Origin: Aquitalea aquatica
GTDB lineage: Bacteria > Pseudomonadota > Gammaproteobacteria > Burkholderiales > Chromobacteriaceae
Direction: 5' to 3'
Assembly (NCBI RefSeq): GCF_013911085.1
Contig: NZ_JACERN010000046.1
Location: forward strand, 62,001-126,000
Length of the DNA: 64,000 nucleotides
Shown here: piece after piece, positions 9,601 to 19,394 of the stretch
How the letters are laid out: the number at the start of each line of letters is the position of its first letter
Position numbering within the stretch: the first letter of the stretch is position 1
Program-made: the position numbers and the translations under genes
The notes under the pieces: model-generated
Seen by the model: only the letters and a program-made list of their open reading frames with translations
Told to the model about the DNA's origin: nothing
Databases searched by the model: none

Positions 9601-10151
9601 GACAGGCGGGCTCCAAGGCTATGCAAGGCCAGTGCGATGATGAGGGCGCAGGGCAGCAGGGCGCGCTGGCCGTGCAGCCATGCGGGCAGGGCGCAGCGTT
9701 GCAGGCGTGCTGGCAGCGTGGCGAACTGGGCCAGCAGCAAGGTGAATAGGGCTGTGCTTAGCACGCAGGCGAACAGGGATGTCAGCGGGCCGCTGGCAGA
9801 TGGCAAGTAGTACAAGGGCAATCCCGCCGCCAGGCTGTTTAACAATAGCCTGGTCCAGTGCAGTCCCAGCTGCATCGTCGGGCCGGCAGCAAGGCGCTGC
9901 AGGGCGCTGGCCAGCAACAGGGCGCTGCCCGTTTGCAGCATGACGGCAAGCAGGGCTAAGGGCAGGACGATGCCCAGGCTGCCGGCGAGGGCCAGCAGGC
10001 CGCCACCGAGCAGCAGCATGATGGCGGTGGCCAGCCCCATGGCGATGGCCGCCGGCAGTGCCTGCGCAGCAGCCTGGCTGTCAGCGGGGCGGCGGCAGTG
10101 ATTGCACAATGCCAGCCCGACAAGCAGCGGCAGATAGAGCCCAAAATTCAT
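9597..10151 (-). CDS. RnfA/RnfE-like integral membrane protein, highly divergent
   Basis: A 184-residue, very hydrophobic protein with about six predicted membrane helices, first gene of the rnf-like operon. Position, length and topology suit RnfA (or RnfE). Yet canonical RnfA has a NN-x-VL-x-x-FLGLCPF block and a TTNCAVLG block whose cysteines hold a membrane [2Fe-2S] cluster. Here the first place has [10 protein letters not shown] and the second has no cysteine ([11 protein letters not shown]). So the family call rests partly on context. ATG 10151 was chosen because earlier in-frame starts give a polar, non-conserved leader. The stop overlaps the rnfB ATG. Confidence 0.6.
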   Translation of the reverse strand: MNFGLYLPLLVGLALCNHCRRPADSQAAAQALPAAIAMGLATAIMLLLGGGLLALAGSLGIVLPLALLAVMLQTGSALLLASALQRLAAGPTMQLGLHWTRLLLNSLAAGLPLYYLPSASGPLTSLFACVLSTALFTLLLAQFATLPARLQRCALPAWLHGQRALLPCALIIALALHSLGARLS

Positions 10152-10250
10152 GGCCGGATCATCCAGAAAGCAAAACCGCAAAATTATCCGGGTTTCCCGT
10201 CCAGACCACAACCTCGCTGCCAAGAGGGCGGGGCGGCTTTGCCTGCTGGA

Positions 10251-12095
10251 TTAAGGCAGATACTGTGCCAGCCAGGCTTGCAGCTTGCGTGCCTGGCGCA
10301 GGGTTTCTTTCAGGATGCGCGCATCCAGCGTGCCGAGCTCTGCCGGGTGGATCAAATTGTCCAGCCGGGAGGCCGACTCCTGGCAGGCCAGTTGGTGGCG
10401 CAGGCGCAGCTCTTGCAGGAATTGCGCACTGTCGGCAAAGGACTGGCAGGCACTGGCGGACAGGCCGGGTAAGCCGGCTGCGGCAGCAAAGCGTTCGCTG
10501 GTGCGGCTGGCGGCCGAGCCGGCGTGCAAGGCCAGGATGCGGGCCGCGTCGACGAAGAAATCGACGGCTGCTTTCAGGTCCAGTTGTTCGTCCTGGTTGG
10601 TTTGCAGGCGTCCGCTCCAGCCCAGTGGTGGCTCATAACGGCGGGCACTGCGGCTGAGTGCACTCAGCACTGCCGGCTGATCGGCGGCCTGACGCAATTG
10701 CCCGGCCAGTTCCAGTCCCAGTTTGTGCTGCCCCCAGGCTGGGCGCAGGTCCAGATACAGGCCGATATGCCCGGCATCTTGCGTCGCATCCTGCAATTGG
10801 TGAATGACCGTATCACTCCAGTCGGCGTAAGACAGGCAATGGCTGGGATTGCCAGCCATCAGTCCGTTGCGACACAGCGGAATGCCACAGGCACTCAGTG
10901 CCGAGTTGATGCGCTGGGCGATGGCCGGTAGTTGCTGCGCCAGTTGCTGCTGGCGCAAGGCATCGCTACAGCGGAAAACCAGTGCGCTGTCCTGATCCGA
11001 GGTCAGGGTATTTTCCTGACGACCACTGCTGCCCAGTTGCAGCCAGCAGATTTCCACCTCTTCCAGTCCGGCTCCGCTCAGGTGTAACTGACATAGCCGG
11101 GTCAGCAACTGGTCATTGAACAGACTGAGCAGGCGGGTGGTGGCATTGGCATCCATGCCTTGCTGAAACAGGGCCAGTACCTGGCGCCGAAAGGTGGCCG
11201 CCACGCCGGACAGGGCTGCCGTGCTGTCGCAGCGGCTCAGGCGTTGCAGCATTTCCTTCATGTCCAGCCGTGACAGGCGGTACAGATCATGCTCGGAGAC
11301 GATGCCCACCAGCGTCATGCCTTCACATACCATGACATGACGTTCGCCACTCTGGGCCAGGGCCAGCATGGCTTCGCTGGCCAGGGCACTGGGTGGCAGC
11401 AGGCAGGCGGGCTGGCGCATCAGCTGCTGTACCGGGGTGTCATCAGCATGACCTGCCAGGTGGGCGTCCAGCAAGTCGCGCAGGGTGAACAGGCCCAGCA
11501 GGCGCTGCTCGGGACTGGTGATGACCACCGAGCCCACCCCTTCCTGTTGCATCAGTTGCAGCAAGGGGCGCAGGGTGGTTTCCGGTCGGCAGCTGACTGC
11601 CGGCCGCTGGATCACGGCGGCAAGCGGGGTGTGCAGGCTCAGCCCCTGCCCGCCCAGCGCAGCCGGGTGTAGTTGGCGGGCGCGCGACAGCAGGTTGGCC
11701 AGCCGCTGGGTGCAGAACAGCTGGAAGGCGGCAGACTGCTGGCACAGTGCGACAAAGGCGGTTTGTGGTAGTTGCAATACCATGCAGTCGCTGTCGGCGC
11801 GGTAGTGATTGGTGACCGGTCGCTGTGCCAGCAGAGCGCCCAGCGGAAACATTTCACCCTGCCCCAACAGGGCAAAGGCCTGGCCACTGTAGATGTCTTC
11901 GGCCAGTACTTGGCCTTCCAGCACGATGAACAGTTGGCTGGCAGGGCCAGCCTGCGGGCTGGTGAGGCTGGCTCCGCGCGGATAGTGCTGGCGGCGCGCC
12001 TTCCCGGCCAGCAGCGCAAGCTGCTCCGCTGGCATGGCGGCAAAAGGTTCGTGCTGGAGCAGGGCCTGCCAGTCGGCCGGAAAGGGGGTTGGCAT
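10251..12095 (-). CDS. cNMP-binding / CBS pair / DUF294 putative nucleotidyltransferase
   Basis: A 614-residue cytoplasmic signalling protein. Domain order: cyclic-nucleotide-binding-like fold (about 15-130), two CBS domains (about 160-285), then a DUF294 nucleotidyltransferase domain with the GlnD-like motif LGSSGRQENTLTSDQDSAL (about 354-372), and a helical DUF294 C-terminal domain. The GS and DQD residues needed for nucleotidyl transfer are kept. ATG 12095 has GGAG seven bases upstream. In many Proteobacteria this gene sits near acetate uptake genes (actP), as it does here, so a role in regulating acetate or carbon use is likely but unproven. The true substrate is unknown. Confidence 0.85.
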   Translation of the reverse strand: MPTPFPADWQALLQHEPFAAMPAEQLALLAGKARRQHYPRGASLTSPQAGPASQLFIVLEGQVLAEDIYSGQAFALLGQGEMFPLGALLAQRPVTNHYRADSDCMVLQLPQTAFVALCQQSAAFQLFCTQRLANLLSRARQLHPAALGGQGLSLHTPLAAVIQRPAVSCRPETTLRPLLQLMQQEGVGSVVITSPEQRLLGLFTLRDLLDAHLAGHADDTPVQQLMRQPACLLPPSALASEAMLALAQSGERHVMVCEGMTLVGIVSEHDLYRLSRLDMKEMLQRLSRCDSTAALSGVAATFRRQVLALFQQGMDANATTRLLSLFNDQLLTRLCQLHLSGAGLEEVEICWLQLGSSGRQENTLTSDQDSALVFRCSDALRQQQLAQQLPAIAQRINSALSACGIPLCRNGLMAGNPSHCLSYADWSDTVIHQLQDATQDAGHIGLYLDLRPAWGQHKLGLELAGQLRQAADQPAVLSALSRSARRYEPPLGWSGRLQTNQDEQLDLKAAVDFFVDAARILALHAGSAASRTSERFAAAAGLPGLSASACQSFADSAQFLQELRLRHQLACQESASRLDNLIHPAELGTLDARILKETLRQARKLQAWLAQYLP

Positions 12096-12218
12096 GGTAA
12101 GGCTCCGGTGAGGGCTGGGCCGAGATGGCAGCCTTAATATAGTGAGCAGAGCGCATGGCCGGTATTGGGGAAATCCGCCCGTAGAGCAGATCCGCAGGTG
12201 CCGTGCCTGGCGACCTGC

Positions 12219-12971
12219 CTAGCCGTTCTGGTTGAGGATTTTCTGGTAGCGACCATCGTGTTTGATGGCTTCCAGCGCTTTGCGGAAGGCGTCTACCGTG
12301 GCGCGCGGTGTGCCTAGACTGAAGGCCATGGACATGCCCTGTGGCAGCTCACGGAATACAAAAGCGGTTTGCAGCAGGCGGCCGGGGTCATCCTGCAGTT
12401 GGCGCACCGTAGAAATAGCGGTCAGCTGATTGGCGGCCCACAGATCAATCCGTCCGGCGCGCAGCATCTGGTAGCCCTGGGTATACGACGCAAACGGTTC
12501 CAGGGCGGTAAATCCATGTGCCAGCAGGTATTTTTCCTGATAAGAGCCACGCAGCACGCCGATGGTGTAGCGGCGGTAGTCGTCCAGCCGGCCATCATTA
12601 GGCAGGTGCTGGCGATTGTCGGCCAGCATCAGCAATACCGGTGGCGAGTGAATGACTTCGCCCACCCACTGAAACAGGTTTTCCCGTTCCGGCGTGCGCG
12701 CCATGGCACAGACCAGGGTATTGGGCTGGTTTTGACCCATGGCATAGACCCGGCTCCACGGAAACAGGTGGATGGGATCGTTCAGGCCAAGGTCCTTGGT
12801 GATCTGGCGGATGATCTCCACCACGATGCCGTGTTCCTGGCCGCTGGGACCGCTGGAAAAAGGCGGCAGATTGTCTTCGCAGGCGATGGTGATGGCGACC
12901 GCCTGTGCCGGGCCGATGTGCAACATCAGTCCCAGGGTGAGGGCCAGCAGGGTAGGGGGCATGGATTCCAT
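12219..12971 (-). CDS. Periplasmic solute-binding protein, family 3 (amino-acid type)
   Basis: About 250 residues. A signal peptide (MPPTLLALTLGLMLHIGPAQA) leads into ITIACEDNLPPFSS, the usual first strand of family 3 binding proteins, followed by GIVVEIIRQI and VLRGSYQEKYLL. It lacks the full set of ligand Arg/Asp signatures I would need to name a ligand. The start is uncertain: ATG 12971 (weak AGTGGA site), ATG 12962, or GTG 13028. No permease or ATPase is adjacent, so it is an orphan that may serve a distant transporter or a sensor. It is divergent from the bestrophin-like gene. Confidence 0.75.
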   Translation of the reverse strand: MESMPPTLLALTLGLMLHIGPAQAVAITIACEDNLPPFSSGPSGQEHGIVVEIIRQITKDLGLNDPIHLFPWSRVYAMGQNQPNTLVCAMARTPERENLFQWVGEVIHSPPVLLMLADNRQHLPNDGRLDDYRRYTIGVLRGSYQEKYLLAHGFTALEPFASYTQGYQMLRAGRIDLWAANQLTAISTVRQLQDDPGRLLQTAFVFRELPQGMSMAFSLGTPRATVDAFRKALEAIKHDGRYQKILNQNG

Positions 12972-13089
12972 CAGTCCACTGTAGATCATGACGGGCATGG
13001 TGCAAGCCGGAATACTATTATTTTGCACTGCAACAAAAACGGCGATGTCTTATCATGCCCAGATCTCTGGTTCTGATAGATATTTGCCC

Positions 13090-14007
13090 ATGATTGTCCG
13101 CTCCCCAGTGTCCTGGTTTCGTTTGCTGTTTGTGTGGAATGGCTCGGTGTTGCCACGTATTTTGTCACGCTTGCTGCTGGTTCTTCTGATTTCCCTGCTA
13201 GCGACGGCTGCGCGGCATTGGTGGCTGAGCAGCCATGCCGATTCGGCCCTCAGCATTCCTACCTTTACCCTGCTCGGCGTATCGCTGGCGATTTTCCTGG
13301 GTTTTCGCAACTCGGTCAGCTACGAGCGCTTCTGGGAGGCGCGCAAACTGTGGGGTGCCTTGCTGGTGGTGAACCGTTCCATTGCCCGCCAGTTGCTGGC
13401 GGTAGCCCCGCAGCATCCGCTGACAGCACAGGCACTGGACCTGATCTGTGCCTTTGCTTATGCCTTGAAGGCACAGCTGCGGGAGGAGGTGGGGTGCGAT
13501 CACATGCCGCGGCTGCTGCCGGCCGACCTGCTGGATGAGGTGAATGGTGCGCGCTTCCGTCCGGCCATCATTTTGCGCCGGCTGGGTCAGCTGATCCTGC
13601 AGTTGCAGGAGGAGGGTGTCATCAGCGAATGGCAATGGCAGGCGCTGGATCAAAAATTGAATACCATGTCGGAGGTGCTGGGTGGTTGCGAACGCATCGG
13701 CAGCACGCCCATTCCCTACACTTACCGGGTATTACTGAACCGCACGGTCACCATCTACAGCCTGTTGTTGCCGATGGGGCTGGTTAGCAGCATAGGCTGG
13801 CTGACACCACCGATAGCCGTGTTCATTGCCTATACCTATCTGGCACTGGAGGTGATTGGCGAGGAGCTGGAGGAGCCATTCGGGCGTGAGGGCAATGATC
13901 TGCCGCTGGCCGCGCTGTGCCACACCATCGAATCCGCAGTCCGGGACATGCAGGGCCTGCCAATGGCCGTGGAGGCACCGAAGCCACAGGGTGTTTATCT
14001 GCATTGA
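13090..14007 (+). CDS. Bestrophin-like chloride channel (YneE/UPF0187 family)
   Basis: A 305-residue inner-membrane protein. The N-terminus MIVRSPVSWFRLLFVWNGSV, the FLGFRNSVSYERFWEARKLWG block and the GCERIGSTPIPYTY block are the hallmark bestrophin-homologue segments that form the pore neck and gate; EELEEPFG near the end matches the cytosolic Ca-clasp-like region. There are about four membrane helices. ATG 13090 matches the E. coli YneE start; an in-frame ATG at 13045 would add 15 residues. Bacterial members form pentameric anion or cation channels; physiological ion here is unknown. Confidence 0.88.
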   Translation: MIVRSPVSWFRLLFVWNGSVLPRILSRLLLVLLISLLATAARHWWLSSHADSALSIPTFTLLGVSLAIFLGFRNSVSYERFWEARKLWGALLVVNRSIARQLLAVAPQHPLTAQALDLICAFAYALKAQLREEVGCDHMPRLLPADLLDEVNGARFRPAIILRRLGQLILQLQEEGVISEWQWQALDQKLNTMSEVLGGCERIGSTPIPYTYRVLLNRTVTIYSLLLPMGLVSSIGWLTPPIAVFIAYTYLALEVIGEELEEPFGREGNDLPLAALCHTIESAVRDMQGLPMAVEAPKPQGVYLH

Positions 14008-14073
14008 GCGGTTTGAGCCGGATATCGCAGGGAGCGAGGAAGTCGCTGCCGGGCTGCCGGCCACTGTGCAGAC

Positions 14074-14101
14074 AAAAAAAAGCCCGGTGAAATCACCGGG
14101 C
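14074..14101 (-). terminator. Terminator of the yjcH-actP-acs transcription unit
   Basis: On the minus strand a nine-base stem GCCCGGTGA/TCACCGGGC with a two-base loop is followed by seven or more T, 34 bases after the acs stop. Confidence 0.88.
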
Positions 14102-14135
14102 GCAAGGTCAGTGTGCTCCTGAATCGATAATCGAT

Positions 14136-16100
14136 TTACAGCGGATTCTGCAATTGGCCGAGAATCTGCGGGTTTTCCAGTGTGGAAACATCCTGGGTGA
14201 TTTCCTCGCCCTTGGCGATCGAGCGCAGCAGGCGGCGCATGATCTTGCCGGAGCGGGTCTTGGGCAGGTTTTCGCCAAAGCGAATGTCATCCGGCTGGGC
14301 GATCTTGCCGATTTCATGAGCCACCCAGTTTTTCAACTCGGCAGCAATTTTCTTGGCGTCATCACCTTCCGGACGAGCACCCTTCAGTACCACGAAGGCC
14401 ACTACGGCTTCGCCCTTCACCTCGTGCGGCTTGCCGACCACGGCAGCTTCAGCTACCAACGGATTGGCTACCAGCGCCGATTCGATTTCCATGGTGCCCA
14501 GACGGTGGCCGGATACGTTCAGCACATCGTCGATACGGCCCATGATCCAGAAGTAGCCGTTTTCGTCACGGTTGGCCGAGTCACCCGCCAGGTAGTACTG
14601 GCCGTTGAATTCGTCCGGGAAATAGGTTTTCTTGAAGCGGTCCGGGTCATTCCAGATAGTGCGTACCAAGGACGGGAAGGGCTTCTTGATCACCAGGAAG
14701 CCACCACGGCCCGGCTCTACCTGAGCGCCGGATTCATCCACGATGTCAGCAATGATGCCCGGCAGCGGCAGGGTGCAAGAACCCGGCTTGGTCGGTACCG
14801 CACCCGGAATCGGCGCAATCATGGCCGAACCGGTTTCAGTCTGCCACCAGGTATCCACGATAGGGCAGCGGCCACCGCCGACTACTTCGTAGTACCACAT
14901 CCAGGCTTCCGGGTTGATCGGTTCGCCCACCGTGCCCAGCAAGCGCAGGCTGGACAGGTCGTATTGCTTGGGCAGGTCGTTGCCCAGCTTGATCAGCGAG
15001 CGGATGGCAGTCGGTGCCGTGTAGAAAATGCTGACCTTGTGCTGCTCGATCATGCGCCAGAAGCGGCCGGCATCCGGGTAGGTGGGTACACCTTCGAATA
15101 CCACCTGGGTGGCACCGATGCCCAGCGGGCCGTAGCAGATATAGGAGTGACCGGTGATCCAGCCCACGTCGGCGGTGCACCAGTACACATCATTCGGTTT
15201 GTAGTCGAAGGCCCAGCGGAAACTGTTGATGGCGCCCAAGAGATAGCCGGCGCTGCTGTGCTGGATGCCTTTCGGTTTGCCGGTGGAGCCAGAGGTATAC
15301 AGAATGAACAGCGGATCGTCCGCCAGCATCCATTCCGGTTCGCAGGCTTCGGCCTGGCCTTCCACCAGCTTGTGCCACCAGATGTCGCGGCCTTCGGTCC
15401 ACTGTGCGCCGCCATTGGTGCGCTGGTAAACCACTACGTTTTGTACCGATTCGCAGCCTTCCAGTGCCATTGCTTCGTCAACGGTGGCCTTCAGCGGAAC
15501 GGTCTTGCCGCCGCGCAGGCCTTCATTTGCGGTAATTACCAGCTTGGCACCAGCATCCTGAACGCGGTCACGCACGGCACCGGCGGAGAAGCCGCCGAAT
15601 ACGACTGAGTGGATGGCGCCGATACGGGCACAAGCCTGCATGGCAACGATGGCTTCAATCACCATCGGCATATAGATGACTACACGGTCGCCCTTGGCAA
15701 TGCCCAGGCTCTTCAGGCCATTGGCAAACTGGCAAACGCGGCGGTGCAGTTCGGAATAGGTGACACGGGTTACTTCGCCATCATCCGCTTCAAAGATCAG
15801 GGCGATCTTGTTGGCATTCAGCGGCAGGTGACGGTCGAGACAGTTGTAGGAAACGTTCAGCACACCATCGTCAAACCACTTGAAGAAGGGGGCATTGCTG
15901 TCGTCCAGAACCCGGGAAAACGGCTTTTTCCAGGTAATCAGCTCGCGGGCCAGATCACCCCAGAAGGACAGGTAGCTGTCGTCGGCCTGTTCGCACAGTG
16001 CGTTGTAGGCCTCCATGCCCGACACGGTCGCCTTGTGGCGGAAGTCGTCGGACGGCGGAAAACTACGGGTTTCCTTCAGAATGGATTCGAGAGTGGACAT
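14136..16100 (-). CDS. acs: Acetyl-CoA synthetase
   Basis: A 654-residue AMP-forming acetate--CoA ligase. The phosphate-binding loop [11 protein letters not shown], the WWQTETG core and the C-terminal [11 protein letters not shown] with the catalytic (and typically acetylatable) lysine are all present; length is normal. ATG 16100 has GGAGAAGG just upstream and gives the usual N-terminus; the longer frame is not needed. It follows actP by 68 bases and probably belongs to the same operon, activating acetate brought in by ActP. A strong terminator ends the unit. Confidence 0.97.
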   Translation of the reverse strand: MSTLESILKETRSFPPSDDFRHKATVSGMEAYNALCEQADDSYLSFWGDLARELITWKKPFSRVLDDSNAPFFKWFDDGVLNVSYNCLDRHLPLNANKIALIFEADDGEVTRVTYSELHRRVCQFANGLKSLGIAKGDRVVIYMPMVIEAIVAMQACARIGAIHSVVFGGFSAGAVRDRVQDAGAKLVITANEGLRGGKTVPLKATVDEAMALEGCESVQNVVVYQRTNGGAQWTEGRDIWWHKLVEGQAEACEPEWMLADDPLFILYTSGSTGKPKGIQHSSAGYLLGAINSFRWAFDYKPNDVYWCTADVGWITGHSYICYGPLGIGATQVVFEGVPTYPDAGRFWRMIEQHKVSIFYTAPTAIRSLIKLGNDLPKQYDLSSLRLLGTVGEPINPEAWMWYYEVVGGGRCPIVDTWWQTETGSAMIAPIPGAVPTKPGSCTLPLPGIIADIVDESGAQVEPGRGGFLVIKKPFPSLVRTIWNDPDRFKKTYFPDEFNGQYYLAGDSANRDENGYFWIMGRIDDVLNVSGHRLGTMEIESALVANPLVAEAAVVGKPHEVKGEAVVAFVVLKGARPEGDDAKKIAAELKNWVAHEIGKIAQPDDIRFGENLPKTRSGKIMRRLLRSIAKGEEITQDVSTLENPQILGQLQNPL

Positions 16101-16168
16101 TACCTTCTCCTTGTAAGTCTTGTAGTGCTGTAGCCGCATCCCGCAGGATGCGGCCCCAGGTGAAACGA

Positions 16169-17848
16169 TTAGTGCTTGGAAGCGCCGGTTGCGCCGATAC
16201 CGGTCATGGAGCGGACAAACTGGGCATCAAACTTGGCTTTTTCTTCTGCAGCCGATTTGGATTTGTCAGTGACCGAGAACAACCAGGTGCTGACGAAAGC
16301 CAGGGTGATGGAGAAGATGGCCGGGTTCTTGTACGGGAACAGGGCAGCCTTGTGCTTCATCACATCAACCCATACCGCCGGTCCCAGAACAATCAGGACT
16401 ACGGCAGTGGCCAGGCCGACGAAGCCACCGATGACGGCACCACGGGTGGTCAGACCCTTCCAGAACATCGACAGGAAGAGAATCGGGAAGTTGGCGGAAG
16501 CCGCGATGGAGAAGGCCAGACCCACCATGAAGGCGATGTTTTGCTTCTCGAACACCAGACCCAATACGATGGCAATGACGCCAAGTACAACGGTGGTGAT
16601 CTTGGATACGCGAATTTCGTCAGCCTCGTTGGCCTTGCCCTTCATGATGACGGAGGCGTACAGGTCGTGCGAGACAGCAGAGGCACCGGACAGGGCCAGA
16701 CCTGCTACAACGGCCAGGATAGTAGCGAAGGCAACGGCCGAGATGAAGCCGAGGAACATGTCACCGCCAACTGCGTTGGCCAGGTGAATGGCAGCCATAT
16801 TGCTACCACCGACCAGCTGGGTGATCTGCTTGCCATCCTTGGTGATGGTTTCCATCATGCCCGGCTGGTTCAGTACCAGCATGATGGCGCCAAAACCGAT
16901 GATGAAAGTAAGGATGTAGAAGTAGCCGATGAAACCGGTTGCGTAGAACACCGACTTGCGGGCTTCCTTGGCATCAGACACGGTGAAGAAACGCATCAGG
17001 ATGTGCGGCAGGCCAGCGGTACCAAACATCAGTGCCATGCCCAGTGAGATGGAATCCACCGGATCCGCCTTGCCAGGAGACATAATGGCAGCGTGCTTGG
17101 CGTGTGCGGCAACGGCTTTCTCGAACATCAGTTCCGGGCTGAAGCCCACGGTGGACAGCACCATGAAGGCCATGAAGGATGCGCCACACAGCAGCAGGAC
17201 GGCCTTGATGATTTGCACCCAAGTGGTGGCCAGCATGCCGCCAAACAGCACGTAGCAGACCATCAGGATACCAACCATGACCACAGCGGAAGAGTAGTTC
17301 ATGCCGAACAAGAGCTGGATCAGCTTGCCAGCACCCACCATCTGCGCGATCAGGTACATGGCGACCACGACCAGGGTGGAGGTGGCGGCAAAGCTACGTA
17401 CCGGAGTCTGTTGCAGGCGGTAAGAGGCTACGTCGGCAAAGGTGTATTTGCCCAGATTACGCAGGCGTTCAGCCACCAGGAACAGAATCACCGGCCAGCC
17501 AACCAGAAAACCCATGGAGTAGATCAGGCCATCGTAGCCCTTGTCGAATACCATGGCGGAAATACCCAGGAAGGACGCTGCCGACATGTAGTCACCGGCA
17601 ATGGCCAGTCCGTTCTGGAAACCGCTGATGCCGCCACCGGCTGTGTAGAAGTCGGAGGCGGAGCGGGTACGGCGGGCTGCCCAGTAGGTGATGCCCATGG
17701 TGAAGGCCACGAACACCACGAACATGATGATGGCGTGCCAGTTGGTGGCCTGTTGCTTCACATCACCTTCGATGGCGCCGGAAGCAAAGGCGAGTACCGG
17801 GAAAAGAGACAACGCTGCCAGAGCGAGAGAGCCAGTGCATTTTTTCAT
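16169..17848 (-). CDS. actP: Cation/acetate symporter ActP
   Basis: A 559-residue sodium:solute symporter family permease for acetate and short monocarboxylates. The first hydrophobic stretch (to ALAFASG) is a signal-like segment seen in ActP, followed by [10 protein letters not shown] and about 13 membrane helices; [29 protein letters not shown] is split between family blocks early in the protein. Start overlaps the yjcH stop (ATGA). The yjcH-actP-acs order is common, although E. coli has acs first. Confidence 0.96.
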   Translation of the reverse strand: MKKCTGSLALAALSLFPVLAFASGAIEGDVKQQATNWHAIIMFVVFVAFTMGITYWAARRTRSASDFYTAGGGISGFQNGLAIAGDYMSAASFLGISAMVFDKGYDGLIYSMGFLVGWPVILFLVAERLRNLGKYTFADVASYRLQQTPVRSFAATSTLVVVAMYLIAQMVGAGKLIQLLFGMNYSSAVVMVGILMVCYVLFGGMLATTWVQIIKAVLLLCGASFMAFMVLSTVGFSPELMFEKAVAAHAKHAAIMSPGKADPVDSISLGMALMFGTAGLPHILMRFFTVSDAKEARKSVFYATGFIGYFYILTFIIGFGAIMLVLNQPGMMETITKDGKQITQLVGGSNMAAIHLANAVGGDMFLGFISAVAFATILAVVAGLALSGASAVSHDLYASVIMKGKANEADEIRVSKITTVVLGVIAIVLGLVFEKQNIAFMVGLAFSIAASANFPILFLSMFWKGLTTRGAVIGGFVGLATAVVLIVLGPAVWVDVMKHKAALFPYKNPAIFSITLAFVSTWLFSVTDKSKSAAEEKAKFDAQFVRSMTGIGATGASKH

Positions 17849-18156
17849 TTTTGTGCCTCCTCGACGATCTCGCGGTTGAGCTGGTCAAACTCGCCGTTGG
17901 CTTTGCGCACGTACAGGCCGGTTAGCACGAAGGCCGAGAGAATGATCAGAATCCCTACCGGGATGCCTACAGTCATGGTCATACCGGGAGCGAGCGGTGC
18001 GCCCAGTGTAGACGGTGAAAATGCCAGAATCATAATGAAGCCATAGTAAATGACCAGCATTGCGATGCTGAGCTGCCAACCCAGGCTTGTCTTCTTGTGA
18101 ACAAGCTCTTTGAACTTCGGGTTGGACTGTACTTTCTTGAGTACGTCCTCGTTCAT
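17845..18156 (-). CDS. yjcH: DUF485 inner-membrane protein YjcH
   Basis: A 103-residue protein with two membrane helices (about 28-48 and 60-82) and a [16 protein letters not shown]-terminus typical of DUF485. It is nearly always encoded with ActP and is thought to assist or accompany it; the mechanism is unknown. It is the first gene of the yjcH-actP-acs unit, with a GGAGG-like site before ATG 18156, and faces a divergent LysR regulator across a 315-base control region. Confidence 0.93.
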   Translation of the reverse strand: MNEDVLKKVQSNPKFKELVHKKTSLGWQLSIAMLVIYYGFIMILAFSPSTLGAPLAPGMTMTVGIPVGILIILSAFVLTGLYVRKANGEFDQLNREIVEEAQK

Positions 18157-18471
18157 TGCATCCTCCTTTGTCGTAACGATCGTCTGACCGCTGTTCGAAA
18201 CATAAGGGACGACAGGCTGCTCCTGCTAATCGCTTTTTTTGATTAATAAAATTTGTCAGACGGATGTTGCATTGCAAAAAATCATATTAATCATATGGTT
18301 GCGGTGGTATTTTTACTCCATTTACCACGGTGGTGGTGCGGTTTTTTTTGCAAAAATACCGTGAAATTCTTGTGGTAAATGCTGTAATGACGCCAAAATG
18401 TTGGCAAAGATAAGATCCGGAAAACAGGAAAATGTAGTCACCTTGCTACAGGCAGAGAGAACAGGTCGTAC
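18157..18471. promoter_or_regulatory. Divergent control region between yjcH-actP-acs and a LysR gene
   Basis: A 315-base gene-free stretch that is clearly more AT-rich than its flanks. It holds two interleaved inverted repeats: GGTATTTTT at 18306-18314 with AAAAATACC at 18352-18360, and CATTTACCAC at 18319-18328 with GTGGTAAATG at 18372-18381. ACCACGGTGGT at 18324-18334 is an extra local palindrome. These could bind the LysR product or an acetate regulator; I cannot assign a -35/-10 pair with confidence. Confidence 0.6.
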
Positions 18472-19368
18472 ATGGAAATCTATCAGTTAAGGACCTTTGT
18501 CACTGTGGCCCAGCAGGGCCACCTGACACAGGCAGCAGAATTGCTGCATTTATCCCAGCCGGCGGTCACGGCACAGATCAAGGCGCTGGAAGAAGAAGTG
18601 GGCATGCCCTTGTTCGAACGTACTGCAGGCGGTGTCACCATGACACGCGCCGGACAGGAATTGCTGCCACAAGCGCAGTCCATCCTGGCGTCTGCGCGTG
18701 AAATCATCAACCACGCCAAAGGCTTGAAAGGACAGACCGGAGGCAAGGCCTTGATTGGACTGACCCTGACCCCGGCCACTCTGAAAGCCGGCGAATGGGT
18801 GGCGGCACTGGTGGAAAAATACCCGCTGCTGGACCTGCGACTGCAACACGGGGTAACCGGAGAGGTACTGAATCTGGTCCGCAAGAAGGAGTTGGACGCC
18901 GGTTTTTATCTGGGGAAAAACCCCTATGTCAACGTCAATACCGTGCTGCTCACCAATCTGCCTTTCCGCATCGTACTGCCCAATGGCTGGAAAAACCGGA
19001 TTGACCTGAACAACACCAAGGAGTTGGGGCGTTTGCCGTGGGTTGGACTGTCGCAATTCTCCAGTCTGTCCAAAATCACCGCCGAACTGTGGCGAGAACT
19101 CAATATTTCGCCGAAGAAGGTGACAGAAAGCGACAATCTGGCCGCCGTGCTCGAACTGGTAGCCTGCGGTGTGGGTGTGGCACTGGCTCGCGAGGAGGAA
19201 GCGCTGGAGTGGGAAGCCGCTGGGCGATTGACGGTTGTGCCTGGGGTGCGCAAACTGGCCGAACTGCAGTTTGTCTATCCGTCCGACCGGGTGGGCGATC
19301 CGATTCTGGAGGCCTTGCTGCAGGAATTGATCCGCGTCTGGGCGCTCAGCCCGGATGTCGCACACTAA
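18472..19368 (+). CDS. LysR-family transcriptional regulator
   Basis: A 298-residue LysR protein. The winged helix-turn-helix covers residues 1-60 (QLRTFVTVAQQGHLTQAAELL, then LSQPAVTAQIKALEEEVG in separate helices), followed by an inducer-binding domain (about 90-295). It is divergent from yjcH-actP-acs and shares their 315-base control region, so it may regulate acetate uptake or its own gene. The effector is unknown. It could instead regulate the downstream helical-protein gene, which follows by 26 bases. Confidence 0.9.
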   Translation: MEIYQLRTFVTVAQQGHLTQAAELLHLSQPAVTAQIKALEEEVGMPLFERTAGGVTMTRAGQELLPQAQSILASAREIINHAKGLKGQTGGKALIGLTLTPATLKAGEWVAALVEKYPLLDLRLQHGVTGEVLNLVRKKELDAGFYLGKNPYVNVNTVLLTNLPFRIVLPNGWKNRIDLNNTKELGRLPWVGLSQFSSLSKITAELWRELNISPKKVTESDNLAAVLELVACGVGVALAREEEALEWEAAGRLTVVPGVRKLAELQFVYPSDRVGDPILEALLQELIRVWALSPDVAH

Positions 19369-19394
19369 TCCGCAGCGACCGAAGAGGAATATCC

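Noticed and set aside
6420-10151. Rnf reduction explained by sequencing error or frameshift
   Set aside because: All four frames are uninterrupted and linked by exact ATGA overlaps; the missing segments are in-frame absences, not broken reading frames.
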